This document shows, in pieces, positions 1 to 11,927 of a stretch of DNA of 64,000 nt. Origin of the DNA: Timema cristinae (Eukaryota > Arthropoda > Insecta > Phasmatodea > Timematidae); the NCBI GenBank assembly GCA_039000515.1, contig JBCFYV010011164.1, positions 37,775,234 through 37,839,233 of the forward strand, in the 5' to 3' direction. A program made the position numbers and the translations under genes. The stretch's first letter is position 1. The number at the start of each line of letters is the position of its first letter. The notes under the pieces are model-generated. The model saw only the letters and a list, made by a program, of their open reading frames with translations, was not told where the DNA came from and did no database searches.

Positions 1-132
1 CTTTAACCTTTCAAAGTTATGCAACTGCTCATTGATTTTGAATACTGGGCGTTTGTGTTATGTCTTTTTTTGGTTCAGTTTTTCAATGCAAGAATTCATG
101 AATGCTTTCTGCAGATCCCATGATCCGAGCTC

Positions 133-1015
133 CTAGGATTTCTCAAAAATGACTTTTCTGTCTTCGTCAGAGAAATTGTCATTACATTTATAACGGCATG
201 CATGGACATAATCTTTAACTAACCTCTGTGCATGCAATTCCCCTCTTTTGCCCTGATATTGCTTCCCTGTATTTCGAAGTCTCTTTGCCTTTGTCCTCTT
301 CCACTCTGCAACCTTTCGGAGTCTCTTCCTCGGCCGTTCATCTTGACTTCCACTTGCAGATTCTTCAGACTGTGAAGATTGAGACTCATAAGGGTGTAGT
401 TGGTAGTCTTTGTCCCGGTCGTTGCCATAAGGATCCTCGACTGAAAATATCTTCTTAGCATGTGAATGTGTTGGTGATTCTAGCAAACTATTTAGGCCTA
501 CATACATTTCTTTATCTCAAGCCTCCAATATAATATTCTAGTATTTCAGTCTGAGGCTCAAAATTAAGTTTTAAACTGACTTTAGACCTAGCCTATGATA
601 TAATTTAAAATTTTCTTTTTCAAAATCACCTCCAAAGATAACAAATTTACAAGATTAGACGCTCTATAAATTATTTAAAATAAATTATGAAACGTACTTG
701 CTTGTCTTATAATCTACAGAAACAAGTAATATGTTGTCATTGACCAGATCAGGTTGTTCTTGACAAACATGGCAGTTTAACAATAAAGGTTCTTTCACAT
801 TTAATAGGCCTGTGTGAGTTGCAAAGATTCCTAAATGGATCATTGTTCATTGTATAACGTCTTCACTCTGTTTTTCCAGTATATGCTGGTAGGTATATAA
901 CATAAAAATATTTTGATGTTCAACCTAAAACGTACTTGATGGGTTGAATTTTATCATATTAATATTAATAAAGATAAAATATATACTTACATTCACTGTG
1001 AGTAGATTCAGACAT
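133..1015 (-). pseudogene. Lys/Arg-rich insect-type protein, two exons, interrupted by a stop
   Basis: Exon 1 starts at ATG 1015 and encodes MSESTHSE plus one base. It ends at 991 before a perfect GTAAGT donor. Exon 2 starts at 440 after a TTTTCAG acceptor; its first two bases complete a Phe codon, so the phases match. The joined protein is acidic and Ser-rich (SQSSQSEESASGS), then strongly basic (RPRKRLRKVAEWKRTKAKR), then carries a CxxxC pair (CRYKC). This layout resembles uncharacterised arthropod proteins I recall; no function is known to me. The frame meets TAG at 135-133, but in-frame coding-like sequence continues (ELGSWDLQKAFMNSCIEKL) to a TAA near 60. The stop sits where I would expect Trp, so a nonsense mutation is likely. 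The N-terminal exon is short and the gene model is inferred from splice signals. Confidence 0.55.
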
Positions 1016-1506
1016 GGTTGTGTCTTGTTTCTAGATTATTTCTTATCTAGGGTTATTCAATGTTTATAATAAACCTTTGAATAGGAGCAAACTATCACAA
1101 ACGAATACATAACATTAGCTCCACAAATAAAATAGTATTAATTGCAAAGAGATACAAGTGTGCTTATACCTTTTTGCTTGCAAGCAGATGAGGGTTTCTG
1201 CAAACAGTATAATTTCAAGTCACCAGAAAGCAGCACTGAGTAGGAATTTGGTTATATCCCTTTGCCATTATCTACTTTGGTGTATCTAGTTTGGATTTAT
1301 GCACTTAACTCATTTTTCACTGAAATGTCACTTGTACCCCTTTCCTTTTAGGCCCCTCGAGAAGTGGTCTGATCAAATGCATTGCCAAAGACAAAACTGA
1401 TTTTACAATATGATTAACACTAACAATCAATCGAATATCACCAGTTGATTAAACAGTTTCATAGAATTAGTAGCCTACGCTTCGAAGTATGACGCTATAC
1501 TGAATA

Positions 1507-1582
1507 CACCTACCTAGACCAGAATTGAATGGGCAAGTTTCATATGTGAAACAGGTTCATTCCATTCTGTTCTAGGTAGGTG
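1507..1582. repeat. 76-nt near-perfect hairpin
   Basis: Arms 1507-1542 and 1547-1582 are inverted copies (36 nt each) around a TATG loop. Four mismatches and two G-U pairs are the only departures. The ends read CACCTACCTAG and CTAGGTAGGTG. The size suits either a microRNA-like precursor or a minimal MITE; I cannot tell which from one copy. Confidence 0.6.
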
Positions 1583-1732
1583 CCATCTTGCATTTAAATG
1601 ACTAGTTTTCCTGACCAGCTGTTGCCAAATACATACAATAGAGTAGTTATTTTTTTAACGAAATGATTTTAAACTGGATCAATAGCCCCAAATAATTTCT
1701 CATTTAAAGTGATAGTTTATTATTAGTTTTCT

Positions 1733-1967
1733 TTAGCACCACGCCTTACTATTTATTTGGGTTATACACCTCTGTACTAATTAAACAAACGGATTATGGA
1801 TTAGGAAGATTTTAATTGAGAGAAAGTGCACTCGCATTTGCGTGTAAGTAGAGTGGAAAACCATTTCAGCAAAAACCAGTGCATCCAACCAGAAAGAACT
1901 CCGATCTCCCGTCTTTGGCAGTCTAGTCTAAGAGTAGCGCGTTAGACCTCGTGGCCACCGAAGCAGG
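1733..1967 (-). mobile_element. tRNA-headed SINE, family A (old copy)
   Basis: Read on the minus strand this has a degenerate tRNA-like head (from 1967), a B-box-like segment, a middle with the conserved GGTTTTCCA stretch, and the shared tail ending at TTAGCACC (1733). It is diverged from the better copies at 20422 and 48096. Confidence 0.7.
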
Positions 1968-2013
1968 AATGTTTCTGTTTACTTTCCAAATAAAAATAAC
2001 ATATTGTATCAAG

Positions 2014-2301
2014 TAGAGATGGGATGATACCAGCTTTTCGATTGTGATTCTCGATTTCGAGTCTTATCTTATGGAATATGCCTGAAATGAAGTAGGAACG
2101 GCCAAATTGGTTTATTTTAATAGAAACAAATATGGCTGCCGTGATAAGTAAACTTTATTTTTTATTTTTTTTTATTATGGAAATCTCAGTAAATATCTAT
2201 TAAATATTAATTAGAATTTTAAAACATTTTTGCCTTTACAAATTATAGTCATGATTTTAATTTTGGCTTTAACATTCTGAAATAAACTTTACTTAAATTT
2301 A

Positions 2302-2336
<35 letters not shown>

Positions 2337-2746
2337 TATTATTATTTTGTGACAGTAAATTTGCAAAGCAATCGTAATATAGTTCTTAACACAGTTACAG
2401 GGTTGGTCTCTGTTTATATGAAAGTTTATTTGTGTTTTTCTTGAAAATATCATGTTACCACGGTAAATATGTTTACATATTGAAGCAAACCATCAATTTT
2501 TAGGTTTTCAAATCTAATTAATGATTTTATCAGTTTTACTATACAAATATATGGAATAATTAACGAAAAAATGCATTACAAATGACCTTTAATATCGGAT
2601 ATTCATTAATCTATTAATAAAGCGTTCACAATCATTTGCACGTATCTTTAGGAATCAAGGCAGCAAGAATCGAGGTATTTTCTCGATTTTCGAACCTCTC
2701 GATACCCTTAAAAATAGGTATCGAGGAATCGAATTTCCCATCTCTA
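2014..2746. mobile_element. Non-autonomous hAT element (MITE), 733 bp
   Basis: The ends are inverted repeats beginning TAGAGATGGGA. The element is flanked by an exact 8-bp target duplication, GTATCAAG, at 2006-2013 and 2747-2754, the duplication length typical of hAT transposons. Subterminal TCGA-rich repeats (CTCGATTTCGAG, TCTCGATTTTCGA) lie at both ends. No coding capacity is seen. An ATT microsatellite lies at about 2303-2345. Confidence 0.88.
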
Positions 2747-3219
2747 GTATCAAGTAATATTTTTGTGTTCTTCTCTTTATATCTTTAATTTTTACTTTTC
2801 GTGAACCGCATCTTATGCTCCTGGGCTACTCGCATATTTACACTGAGTAGGAATGACCAAGGCAATATTTAGGAAAATGTACCTCGTTTTCTGAAAGGGA
2901 GAGTAGGAACATATTTATGGAAAACCACCAAGACGCGGTGCAAACTCTGCTGATAAATATTTTTTATTTACCATTTTCTTATTAATTGAAGTATTTGACG
3001 GCCAATAAAAAAAGAGTTACTAGATATAGTCTCACATATTCATGTGATATGAAGTTGGTATTTGTGATAGATGTTATAAATATTTATACATTAACACTAT
3101 ATTTTGTAAAAGTGGCAGAAAAACCTTGCTTTTCCCGGGGTAACACGCAATTAATTAAAATACTGTGTCTTCATTTTATTTCTTCTAACCCAGTTTTTTT
3201 ATTCATTTTATTTCTTCTT

Positions 3220-3266
3220 GCGTATAACCCGAACGGGTAGTAAGACGCGGTGATAATAATAATAAT
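3220..3266 (+). mobile_element. Solo 3' tail shared by the SINEs
   Basis: Contains GCGTATAACCCGAACGGG followed by TAGTAAGACGCGGTG and AAT repeats, with no recognisable tRNA head upstream. It is either a heavily 5'-truncated SINE or the 3' end of the partner LINE. Confidence 0.65.
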
Positions 3267-3732
3267 CCTTCCAACTCAGTTATTTTAATAGATTTTTAAA
3301 AATAATTAAAATTCTAGCTTTGAGGTGCACAGGGGATCCTAATTTTTAAATTTCGATCCTCTTTGTATGGTGGATATTGTGCAATGCTAATGACGAACAG
3401 ACAAACTCTTCATTTTAAAGATGATATCAATGTCAGCCGTAAAAACATGTTTGTATTTTCTAATAACTGCTCCAAATTTCCATTCATGATAAAAAAAATT
3501 ATGGTGAAATGTATGTTTGTACATTGGAAATTTCCCCCACCCCCTCTCTCCCCTCTTAGTCTGTGAGGGTGTGGTAGTGTGAACCTGAGTCAGTGGCTGG
3601 CCCGACTTCAACTCCCGGTGCCAGCAAATGTGTCACGGTCTCACTCATCAAGCGAGCTAATGAGAGATGACTGTTGTCCGTTTAATTGGTTGATTAGTCA
3701 ATCACAAGTTTAGGAAACTCTGGTTTGATTCC

Positions 3733-3866
3733 GTGAAGGTAGTGTGTGAAACCATTCAGGAAAAATCACTTCAACACATTCAGGCGGCGTTCGAACTCCA
3801 GCCTCCCCTTCACAGGCAAACCAGACTCAACTAGATTGACGTTTAGTCCAAGTCCCCACCGATGTG
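3733..3866 (-). mobile_element. Partial SINE, family A
   Basis: Minus-strand remnant with the middle motif (plus-strand AAACCATTCAGGAAAAATCA) and a B-box-like GTTCGAACTCC. The 3' tail is missing. Confidence 0.5.
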
Positions 3867-4933
3867 GATGGGTACGACTATATAATACGTCAACCTCCGA
3901 TGGCGGCGATCCAATATTCATCCTAATTCTGGCCCCTCTCGCAAGTTTTTACATTTCTGTCTGTCAACGGTCAAACCTCCTCTTCTCTTCTTACTCTCTC
4001 TATGTTGACTCGTGATTCCTACTGATCTCTCTTGGAGCGGGCAGTGTGTTCAACGTGTTCATGTTACACTTTATTGAGTGTGTTTTAATTTAAATAACGA
4101 ACGAGTTGTCTCGCCGTTTGCTAGAGTCCAACACCTTGGTTGGTAGGTAGGTCCTTCTCGGTAGCACGCTCTCTAGTGATCGTATGTAGAGTCCTGCCGG
4201 TATCGTACAAAGCAGTCCCACTTACAATGAATAATGATGTTAGGCGGAATGATCTTCCGTAACTCTCCGCTTGCACATGTCACGTCATAGTCAGAAACCT
4301 GTCCGCTTTACTTGCGTGGTTGTGGCATTCGTCGAGATTAATAACAGCAGTGCACCCTACCTATTCTTTTTAAAAAAAAAACTTTGACTTACACTGATTC
4401 TTGATACACTGCCGTGTAACGCTCCCATTTTTAGGAATAAATAACCGTGCGATACATAAATCCATTAACGCTATACTGAAAGGTGTCCAACCAAACTATA
4501 ATTTAAAATTACTTGACTTTTCTAGGGTTTCCAGGGCCAATTTAAAACTTTTTCCCGTCCCTATACATTAATAAAAATATTTTATTAAGATCGCAACTTA
4601 AATTAATACTATTTTTGGACGCATGTACAATTTGAAATTGAATCACTCTACGATACGAAGGGGTTAAAAGATTTCATACCAAAACGATGGACCATTGGGT
4701 ATCAGCGATCTAAGCTAAGATTTAAGTGAGATCATATTGAGACATTAAAATATCACTTTATACTAGTAAAGCTTAAAGTTGTTGTGAAACACATTATTTT
4801 TTAGTTTATTAATCCTATGCGCATGCGCATTACCATAGTTCAACTTTGGCTAAAAACTTACGGTAGAGAGGTGGAAAGACAATATGAAAATCACGTGTTG
4901 AATCTAAAAGTTGAGTTTGGTATACTCAACAGG
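3867..4933. other. No gene recognised
   Basis: Moderately GC-rich sequence to about 4350, then AT-rich. No splice-supported exon, RNA gene or repeat could be recognised. Confidence 0.4.
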
Positions 4934-4946
4934 GACAGCTGTGTTA

Positions 4947-5225
4947 TTATTTTATTAGCACCGCGTCTTACTACCCGTTCGGGTTATACGCACTTACGCT
5001 AATGTGTAATGGTAGGGTGATTGTGAGATGAAATGAAGGACCTACAGTTTAACGTGGAATCCGAACCACGGTGGAGACCTGGCATTCCCCACATTCACAA
5101 GATGTCTTGTCAGAGGTGAAGGAAGGGTTTGGTAATCAGATAAATCTGTGCCGGGACCGAGGATTGAACCCCGGCCGCCAGCACAGAAGTCTGACACCTT
5201 ACCCCTAGACCACCAGGTCACCTAC
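4947..5225 (-). mobile_element. Full-length SINE, family B, with target duplication
   Basis: On the minus strand the head reads GTGACCTGGTGGTCTAGGGG (A-box-like), then a B box GGGGTTCAATCC, a middle that includes GGAATGCCAGG, and the common tail ending in GACGCGGTGCTAATAA. It is flanked by an exact 13-bp duplication, GACAGCTGTGTTA, at 4934-4946 and 5226-5238. It is one of the youngest insertions here. Confidence 0.9.
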
Positions 5226-5238
5226 GACAGCTGTGTTA

Positions 5239-6630
5239 AAAGAGTTTTGTGGTGAGTATTAAGTGAAGAAAAGTGTCGTTTTAATTATTGTGAGTAAAAT
5301 TAGGGATTTTTGGTAAATATGTGCAAGTTATAGAAACTTGATAAAATTTCCTGACTGGTCCCTAGCCAAGCAACTCTCTAAATTCTCCAGGTTTTCCAGG
5401 CAACTTGGCACCCTTATAACATTTCTTTCCCTAATCATTAAATATTTCGGCTATATACTTTATTAATGACCTCGTGATAACAGCTATAAGGCATTCATGA
5501 GCTAAGTTTACCTGGATGACAGCTCGAAATGTTACTAGAAGTAATCTCTAATATATCAGTACGTCAACAGCTGACATCTATCACTTTGGATGACTGTAAT
5601 GAAAACAGATGGTAATATATTAATGTGATAGTTAACCACAGTAATTTAGGCCAATATTATTTATATATTTATTTGAGGTCGGACACAAAGTTTATTTATA
5701 GTTTTATTCCCCTTAAAAAAATATTAACACCACTTTCACAAAAACTTCTAACGAACATCGCTTCAAAATGGCGAGTGACGAATCTATTGAGCTATGACCA
5801 AGGCATAGAAAATAGGTAAACAAACGGCGATGGAACTCGTCTATGCTTTATGTCGAGTAATTCCAGGTCAAACTCTTCGTTGCGGAACTTGCATACGCCC
5901 AAAAAAAAAACAATTATAAATGAAACAAATAACTTTTTACGGTAATAAATCCACATCATCCTTAGAAAACCAATGTTGCCAAATTCCCTCAATAACAATA
6001 CTCAATAAGTCAACAATGAGTATATTTGAAATATTTTAGCTCCGCACATAGTCTACGCTTATCGATATTTTTGTGTCATTTCAAGGCGAGAAGGGGAGTT
6101 GACACTCCTTTTCCCCACCAACGAACAAAAAGATCCGTGATTCAAAATAATAATAATAATCTGGGGGCATCCATCCTTACCCTCTCGTTCACCAATCATG
6201 TATTTCTCCTTACAAAGATAATTTTATTTGTTTAAGATGGTACGGAAGAAAACGCTAGCTAAGGCTCGTATAAGTTTAGTTTTTAAGACAAAAATACTTT
6301 TTATGGCGAAAATAAATCAAATACTGCCTCTGTAGATACATTTAATTTAATTCTCCACGTATAGTAGGTAGGTAATCTAAACAGTTCTTGTATTTTGGTC
6401 ATAGGGATCACGGCATTTGACCAGAAGATGTTTAGATGGGAAAAAAAAGTCATGTAAAAAACCACGCAATACCCATGATAAATGTTCAAAAATTCTTAAT
6501 ACATGTTTAGAAAACTAAACTTTTTTTTTATCAAGCAATATTTTAATTATTTTAGCTATAAAAGCTTTCTATCCGAAAAACCTTATTTCACGGCTTCTTC
6601 CATTCCAGTTTTAACAGATAACGCCCCGCT
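5239..6630. other. No gene recognised
   Basis: AT-rich DNA with a few short open frames that lack splice sites or recognisable protein similarity. A nine-codon frame at 5768 starts in a good context but ends at once. Confidence 0.4.
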
Positions 6631-6878
6631 TTGGTGGCCGCATAATCTAAAGCGCTACACTCGCAGTAGAATAGGCTGCTGACGACGGGAAGATTCAGGT
6701 TCAAATCTTGGTCGGGTGTTCTTAGGGCGATTTTTCCAAAATAGTTTCCACACTCCTTCCACGCAAATGAGGGTACACGTCTTATAAATCTAATCTCTCT
6801 AATCCCTAAAACCATTAGCGTAATTAGTTTATGAGCGTATAACCCGGATGAGTAGTAAGATGCGGTGCTAAAAAGATT
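6631..6878 (+). mobile_element. SINE, family A
   Basis: tRNA-like head at 6631 (TTTGGTGGCCGCATAATCTA), B-box-like GGTTCAAATCTTGG at about 6698, middle, and tail GCGTATAACCCGGATGAGTA ending at GCGGTGCTAA. Diverged but complete in layout. Confidence 0.75.
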
Positions 6879-7967
6879 AAGCTTTGTCCAACAACCCGGA
6901 CCATCCTGCTCAGTCATAGAATCTTTATAGCGTCAAGAATAATAACAATCTATAAAGCCGTTTGTTGTTTTCCTTGTTATTAACGTGCAAGTTGGCACAG
7001 CGGACTGGGAGTATTTTCAGAGTTTGACATCATCGTTTTCCTTGGCTACAACACAATTCGTGATCCTGCTGACTTTTCGAAATGACTTACTACTCCCCCA
7101 CATCAGTCTTCAGTATAATTCTGGTAGGAACAAACTCAAAAAATACTTTTTTTTTGCAGTCAAAATTGATAGCCTTTTATCATATCATTAGTGTTATTTT
7201 ATAGTTATTGATAATATCTGTCAAAAGTGACAGTTGTAGATCATATGACTTGACTTATAAATACGTGAAAGTAGAATGTAGATCTACTAGATTTTATAGC
7301 TATGAGATAAGCTCTTTCAATGAAAATTGGACTTTAACAGGGTTGGTCAGGCAAAAAAAAAAATTTTTTTTTTAACAGCAGCTATAAAAACTACTGTCGT
7401 GTTCCACTATGAGCACGCATGCCATAGGTTTGCCAGTCCTACCCTAGACCATGTGATCATCGCAGCGGGTAATTGTATCAGTGGGCCCTATCGTACGCTT
7501 CAATACTTGTAACTTAAATGATGTAATCTAAAGGATCAAGGTAAGGTTGAATTTTGAGATCAAAAGGAACAAAAATTCAGTTTAAGATAAAGCTAACCGG
7601 ACACTATTTGGCAAGTTTTGGCCGGCATTGACAAATATGAGCAATGACCTTGGGGTCGGACCAGCTTTGGATGAGAAACTACAGTGTGAAAAAAAAAAAA
7701 AGCTCTACCTGGCCTTCTGAGCTAGATTTAATGACGTTATTACGCTTGTTGTCAGCTAGTGATCACTATACAAACCAACACTTTCATTCGGTCGGTAGCC
7801 GTTCTCACATAGAAGTCTACCACAAGTATAGGGTTCGACTATAGATGGTACTACGAATACACATATATATTAATTACTGTTTGTATATCTCACGGGCTAG
7901 TCCTGCTATCCAGTTAATAAAAGTCGTAAGCTAGTATAATGTATTTAGAGATTGCTAGCAAATTTAC

Positions 7968-8004
<37 letters not shown>

Positions 8005-8563
8005 TCAACTGTGAAATCTAGTCGGCTCCCGTTTGCTAAGGTATGCACGCTGTGTTTGTTTTGGAATGAATTATGCTAATATTCAAGTGGCCAACACACT
8101 AGTGCCAGATTGGAAAATCAAACACCTCACACGATTAGGCCAGCCAGATTAAGCACGTCTTCGAAGAAGACCCTATTCCGAATTAACGAAAACGTTTATC
8201 AAGCTTAGTTGTTGTTTTTCTTACTGAGGCACGGACTTGTCAGAATGTGGCGAGGTGTATCCAATATTACCACTAGTGACAGTTTAAAACGAGAGACAAT
8301 ATTTATTTAAAACAGCCAATTTATATTTACTATCGATCACCAAACTCAAAATGGAACGCAAACGAGACAGGATACAAAACTTGTTGGGAGCCCTGAACAG
8401 CGCACTGAGACGCGCTATATCATGGCATGGCAGTTTGACACCACTTTGGTGCTTGGTTACATAGTACAGATACAAGTGTGAGACTGAGCTACGAGCACAA
8501 TAAAGCTCTTCCATCCCCTACTGCAACTTACTTTGTGTCCATGATAGGGGTCAGGGGGTTAAT
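6879..8563. other. No gene recognised
   Basis: AT-rich sequence with poly-A/T runs and a TTA microsatellite at about 7970-8003. No exon, RNA gene or element boundary could be supported. Confidence 0.4.
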
Positions 8564-8564
8564 G

Positions 8565-9111
8565 CCGGGATCACGATCAACTTAACGTAACGTTCACTTA
8601 AAGTTAACTTAACTTATGTGTGATCACGATTCACTTAACTTAACGTAACAACTCGAGCCAAAACATATGCATTCTCGAGTATGATCTGTGGTTTTGTACT
8701 ATTTGTAAAGTGATGATCTGTGAATGTTTACAGTTTTCAATCAATATAATCAATATATATTAATAAACTTTTTTGATAAATTTAGTTCCCTATTTTAGTT
8801 TAATATTTTGTTTCAATGTCTGATCACTAAAACTTACGCTAAAGACTAAACATTGGTCATAATACCAACAAATGAATTACTAAATAGCCCTGTTGACGTC
8901 ACTCGCATAATGATTGGCTGGCTAGATCACGTGATACCCTTCAAGTAACGTAAAGTAAAGTAAAAGACCTCCCAAGACATCTCTTACTTTAAGTTAACTG
9001 CAAGTCAACGTTAAGTTAAGTGCATCGTGATCGCTTCCATTTAAACACACGAGGAGGTCATTTACGTTAAGTTACGTTAGTAAGTTAACGTTAAGTTGAT
9101 CGTGATCCCGG
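8565..9111. mobile_element. Foldback element with AACTTAACGTTA-type repeats
   Basis: The ends are inverted: CCGGGATCACGATCAACTTA on the left, its reverse complement on the right. The subterminal 100-150 bp are built from variants of AAGTTAACGTTAAGTT in both orientations, with an inner TGATCACGATTCACTTAAC repeat. The middle is AT-rich without an ORF. A truncated second copy of the left half is at 45400-45561, which shows it is a dispersed element. I could not fix a target duplication. Confidence 0.75.
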
Positions 9112-9839
9112 AATCAAACAATCTCCCCTCAATTTAGTTATTCATTCTTGCTTACATTAATTTCTTTATCAATTATTTTATTGATTAACAAACAATTACC
9201 ACGCTTTATTATAGTATATTTTGTTTGATTTAATCATTCTTAATTTTTAGATTTAAAAAGTAAAACCAGACACTGTTTGAACATGAAATAATTGGTACAC
9301 ACATTCGCACAAACATTCTTGTGCGTAATGGCTTTGAAGATAATTTCCAAAAATAGGTTTTGTGTAACTAACCTTATATGTTTCTAAAACAAACAATCAT
9401 CTTGTTAATCACAAAATCACTTTATAAATACATTTTAACAAATTGTTCAAATATTTTTTAACCAAAATTTAATTCTCATAACTAAATTATTTGTAAACTA
9501 TCCTAAAATTATTTGTTATTTTTAAAAATAAAAACGTATTCTTATTTATCATGAAAAACTATTCCTTGATTCCCATTTTGAATCCAATTTTCAAGGTCAA
9601 TTTCCAAAAATTCAAATTTTCTATATATTGTCATAAATAAGATACCCTTGGACTAATTAATTTTAAATAAATAAAGCCACATTATTATTGATAATGTAAA
9701 ATAGTCTCACGATACCAATTTTTGAACCAAAACGATAAAGCCATTTTGTTTTAAATATTCAAATAAATTTTTGTTTTGAGGAAGCAACCCAAAACATAAT
9801 TATACCCCCAAAAACCATTATACACAGATTTATTGGTCT
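9112..9839. other. AT-rich DNA, no gene recognised
   Basis: Highly AT-rich. Some segments may be very diverged units of the tandem array that follows. Confidence 0.35.
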
Positions 9840-10475
9840 TGTTCATGTCAAACACTCCCTATATATATACATTTTAAGCAAAATCATTATAGCCATTTTT
9901 TAAAAATTCAACAGCAAACGATCCTTTATCGAATCATGTAAAGTCATGTCAAAAACCTCTAAAATACCCATTTGATATAAAGTCACCAGTAAACTACCCT
10001 TAAATGAGTTCCTACCCCAAAAACAACTATTGTATACATTGTTAATTTGTCATGTCAAACATTCCTAAGATATCCATTTGGAACCAGTCGGTAGAACCAT
10101 TTGTAAAATATTTCAAGTTTTTGTAAAATCAGTCATCAGTAAACTACCCTTCATCGAATTTTTGCCCAAAAACCAAATATGCAGTGCTACTTGTCAAGTG
10201 AATCAAATCCTAGATACGCATTTTAAACAAAATCGTTAGTGCCATTAAAAAAAGTATTCATCACTACCTTTAATTGAAGGGCTAGGGTAAAGAAAACCAT
10301 TTTAGATCTGTGGCCAGGGACAGACAAACAGACATAATGGGATGAACAGAAGTGTAAAATCCACCTTTTTGTGTTCGTGTTCACATAAAACGTAAATATT
10401 TGTCATAATTTCTAGATCGATTTTTTTCACGATCACAATACTTTCTCTTAATATGAGAAAGTATAAAAGATTATT
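9840..10475. repeat. Diverged tandem array, units about 100-145 bp
   Basis: Successive units start with CATGTCAAAC-like text at about 9846, 9945, 10053 and (degenerate) 10196. Each is followed by an ATACCCATTT-like block, and several contain CAGTAAACTACCCTT. The array ends in a block (CGATCACAATACTTTCTCTT) that recurs at 13810, so the whole is probably a dispersed element with internal repeats. Confidence 0.55.
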
Positions 10476-11677
10476 CAATTGTTTTGTTTATTTTAACTTT
10501 TGACAAAGGGAGTGAAGGTGTTTATTGGTGTAGAGGTACTGTACATGGTTACATTTTTTCAAAAAGATCACATCTCGCTACTGTTGTCGCATAGAAACAT
10601 CTATCATTGGAACCTTGCGCAGATGGAGTCAAGGTGGATACAAATTGGATACAGGCCGGATCGTGGATGAAAGGATAGAACTACGGATAGAATTTAACCT
10701 AACTAATTTGTTTTAGGTATATTATTTTATTGTTTTATCATGGCAGTGCAAAATAAACCAGCAGAAAACCAAGCTAAAGTGCCAACATGTAATAATTATA
10801 TTTGCTGGTACTGTGAGCGTTGCGTGATTAAAGATGATAATAATAAAAACACAACGTATTTATGTTCATCCAACAATATTGTTCAAAATCTTATGTCATG
10901 TCAATAATCGAATACAACTAGTGTTAATTTCATGGGTTATAGTGTACATTTAAATTACTATGCAATAAATATTTGTGTCCTTGGTATGAGTTTTATTAAA
11001 TACTGCCAGAAGTATCCGGCGTTACAACACTTTTCTTTGTTTCAAACAAACAGAAAAAATCTCTTCATTTATGTCTTTTGATCCATTTTTCAATGCATTA
11101 AAAAAAATCTAATCAAAAATTAAAAATTCTAACTTCGAGGCGCACATGTTTGTTCACAGACACTACTGATTTTAAAAGGTCAGCCTTTGCTTGCAGTAGA
11201 TGCTCATGACAGACAGAAAAACAAACAATCCATTTTATGAATATAGATTATAATATCTGGGGATGAAGATATCAGACGAGAGTTGTGGATACGGATCAAT
11301 GCGTGGTGGATGCAAATGTGTCAGGGTGATCTCACCCAGTCGAGTGTGTCAACCTACCAAAAACCTAAACCAACCCGTTCGCCGACGTGTCGTTGAGGAC
11401 GGGCGGGACAGGTCATTGTGGTCTGAGGTTGATACATAATCAACGCTGTCATTACTATGTGTCGTAAAAGTGTCCAGAGCCTGTTAGTGACCATAGGGTT
11501 CGTTTTAGTTGTGTGGGAAGTGATGCCATTCAAACCATGGCCTACTTTCGATCCTTTGCTCGCTTGCTGTGTGGGGAGAGTGACGCGTCCGTCCGTAAAT
11601 ACCGGTTATATCTCTCTCTTTCTGACCTCTCTGCTTTGGAGGGGGTGTTGCCGCTCGCTGGGCGTGCACTTTTCAAA
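10476..11677. other. No gene recognised
   Basis: AT-rich to about 11240, then more GC-rich to 11670. Overlapping open frames at 11457-11749 have no family I recognise and run into a SINE. Confidence 0.35.
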
Positions 11678-11679
11678 TG

Positions 11680-11902
11680 TATTTTAGCACCACATCTTAT
11701 TACCCATTTGGGTTGTTATGTACTAATTACACTAATGAGTAAAGAATGAGAAAGGTTGAATTTACAGGAAGTGTATCATCATTTACGTGGAAGGATAGTA
11801 GAAAACTATTTAGGAGAAACCCAATAAAACCAAACGACATTCAAACCCAGAGCTCCCTTCTCCAGTAAACCAGACACACAGCGTGCCTACAGGTTGTGGG
11901 CA
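11680..11902 (-). mobile_element. SINE, family A (diverged)
   Basis: Begins with the tail (plus-strand TTAGCACCACATCTTATTAC), has the middle block, and degenerates in the head near 11900. It lies only 25 bp from the next SINE in the same orientation. Confidence 0.65.
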
Positions 11903-11927
11903 TAACCATTATTATTATTATTATTAT

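Noticed and set aside
2303..2345. Short regular repeats (TTA)n, also at 7970, 20385, 26687 and 50307
   Set aside because: Simple microsatellites without spacers; several are SINE tails. Not CRISPR or satellite.
11457..11749. Two overlapping open frames with a leucine-rich look
   Set aside because: No splice sites or similarity, and the 3' part is read through a SINE tail, so chance frames in GC-richer DNA are more likely.
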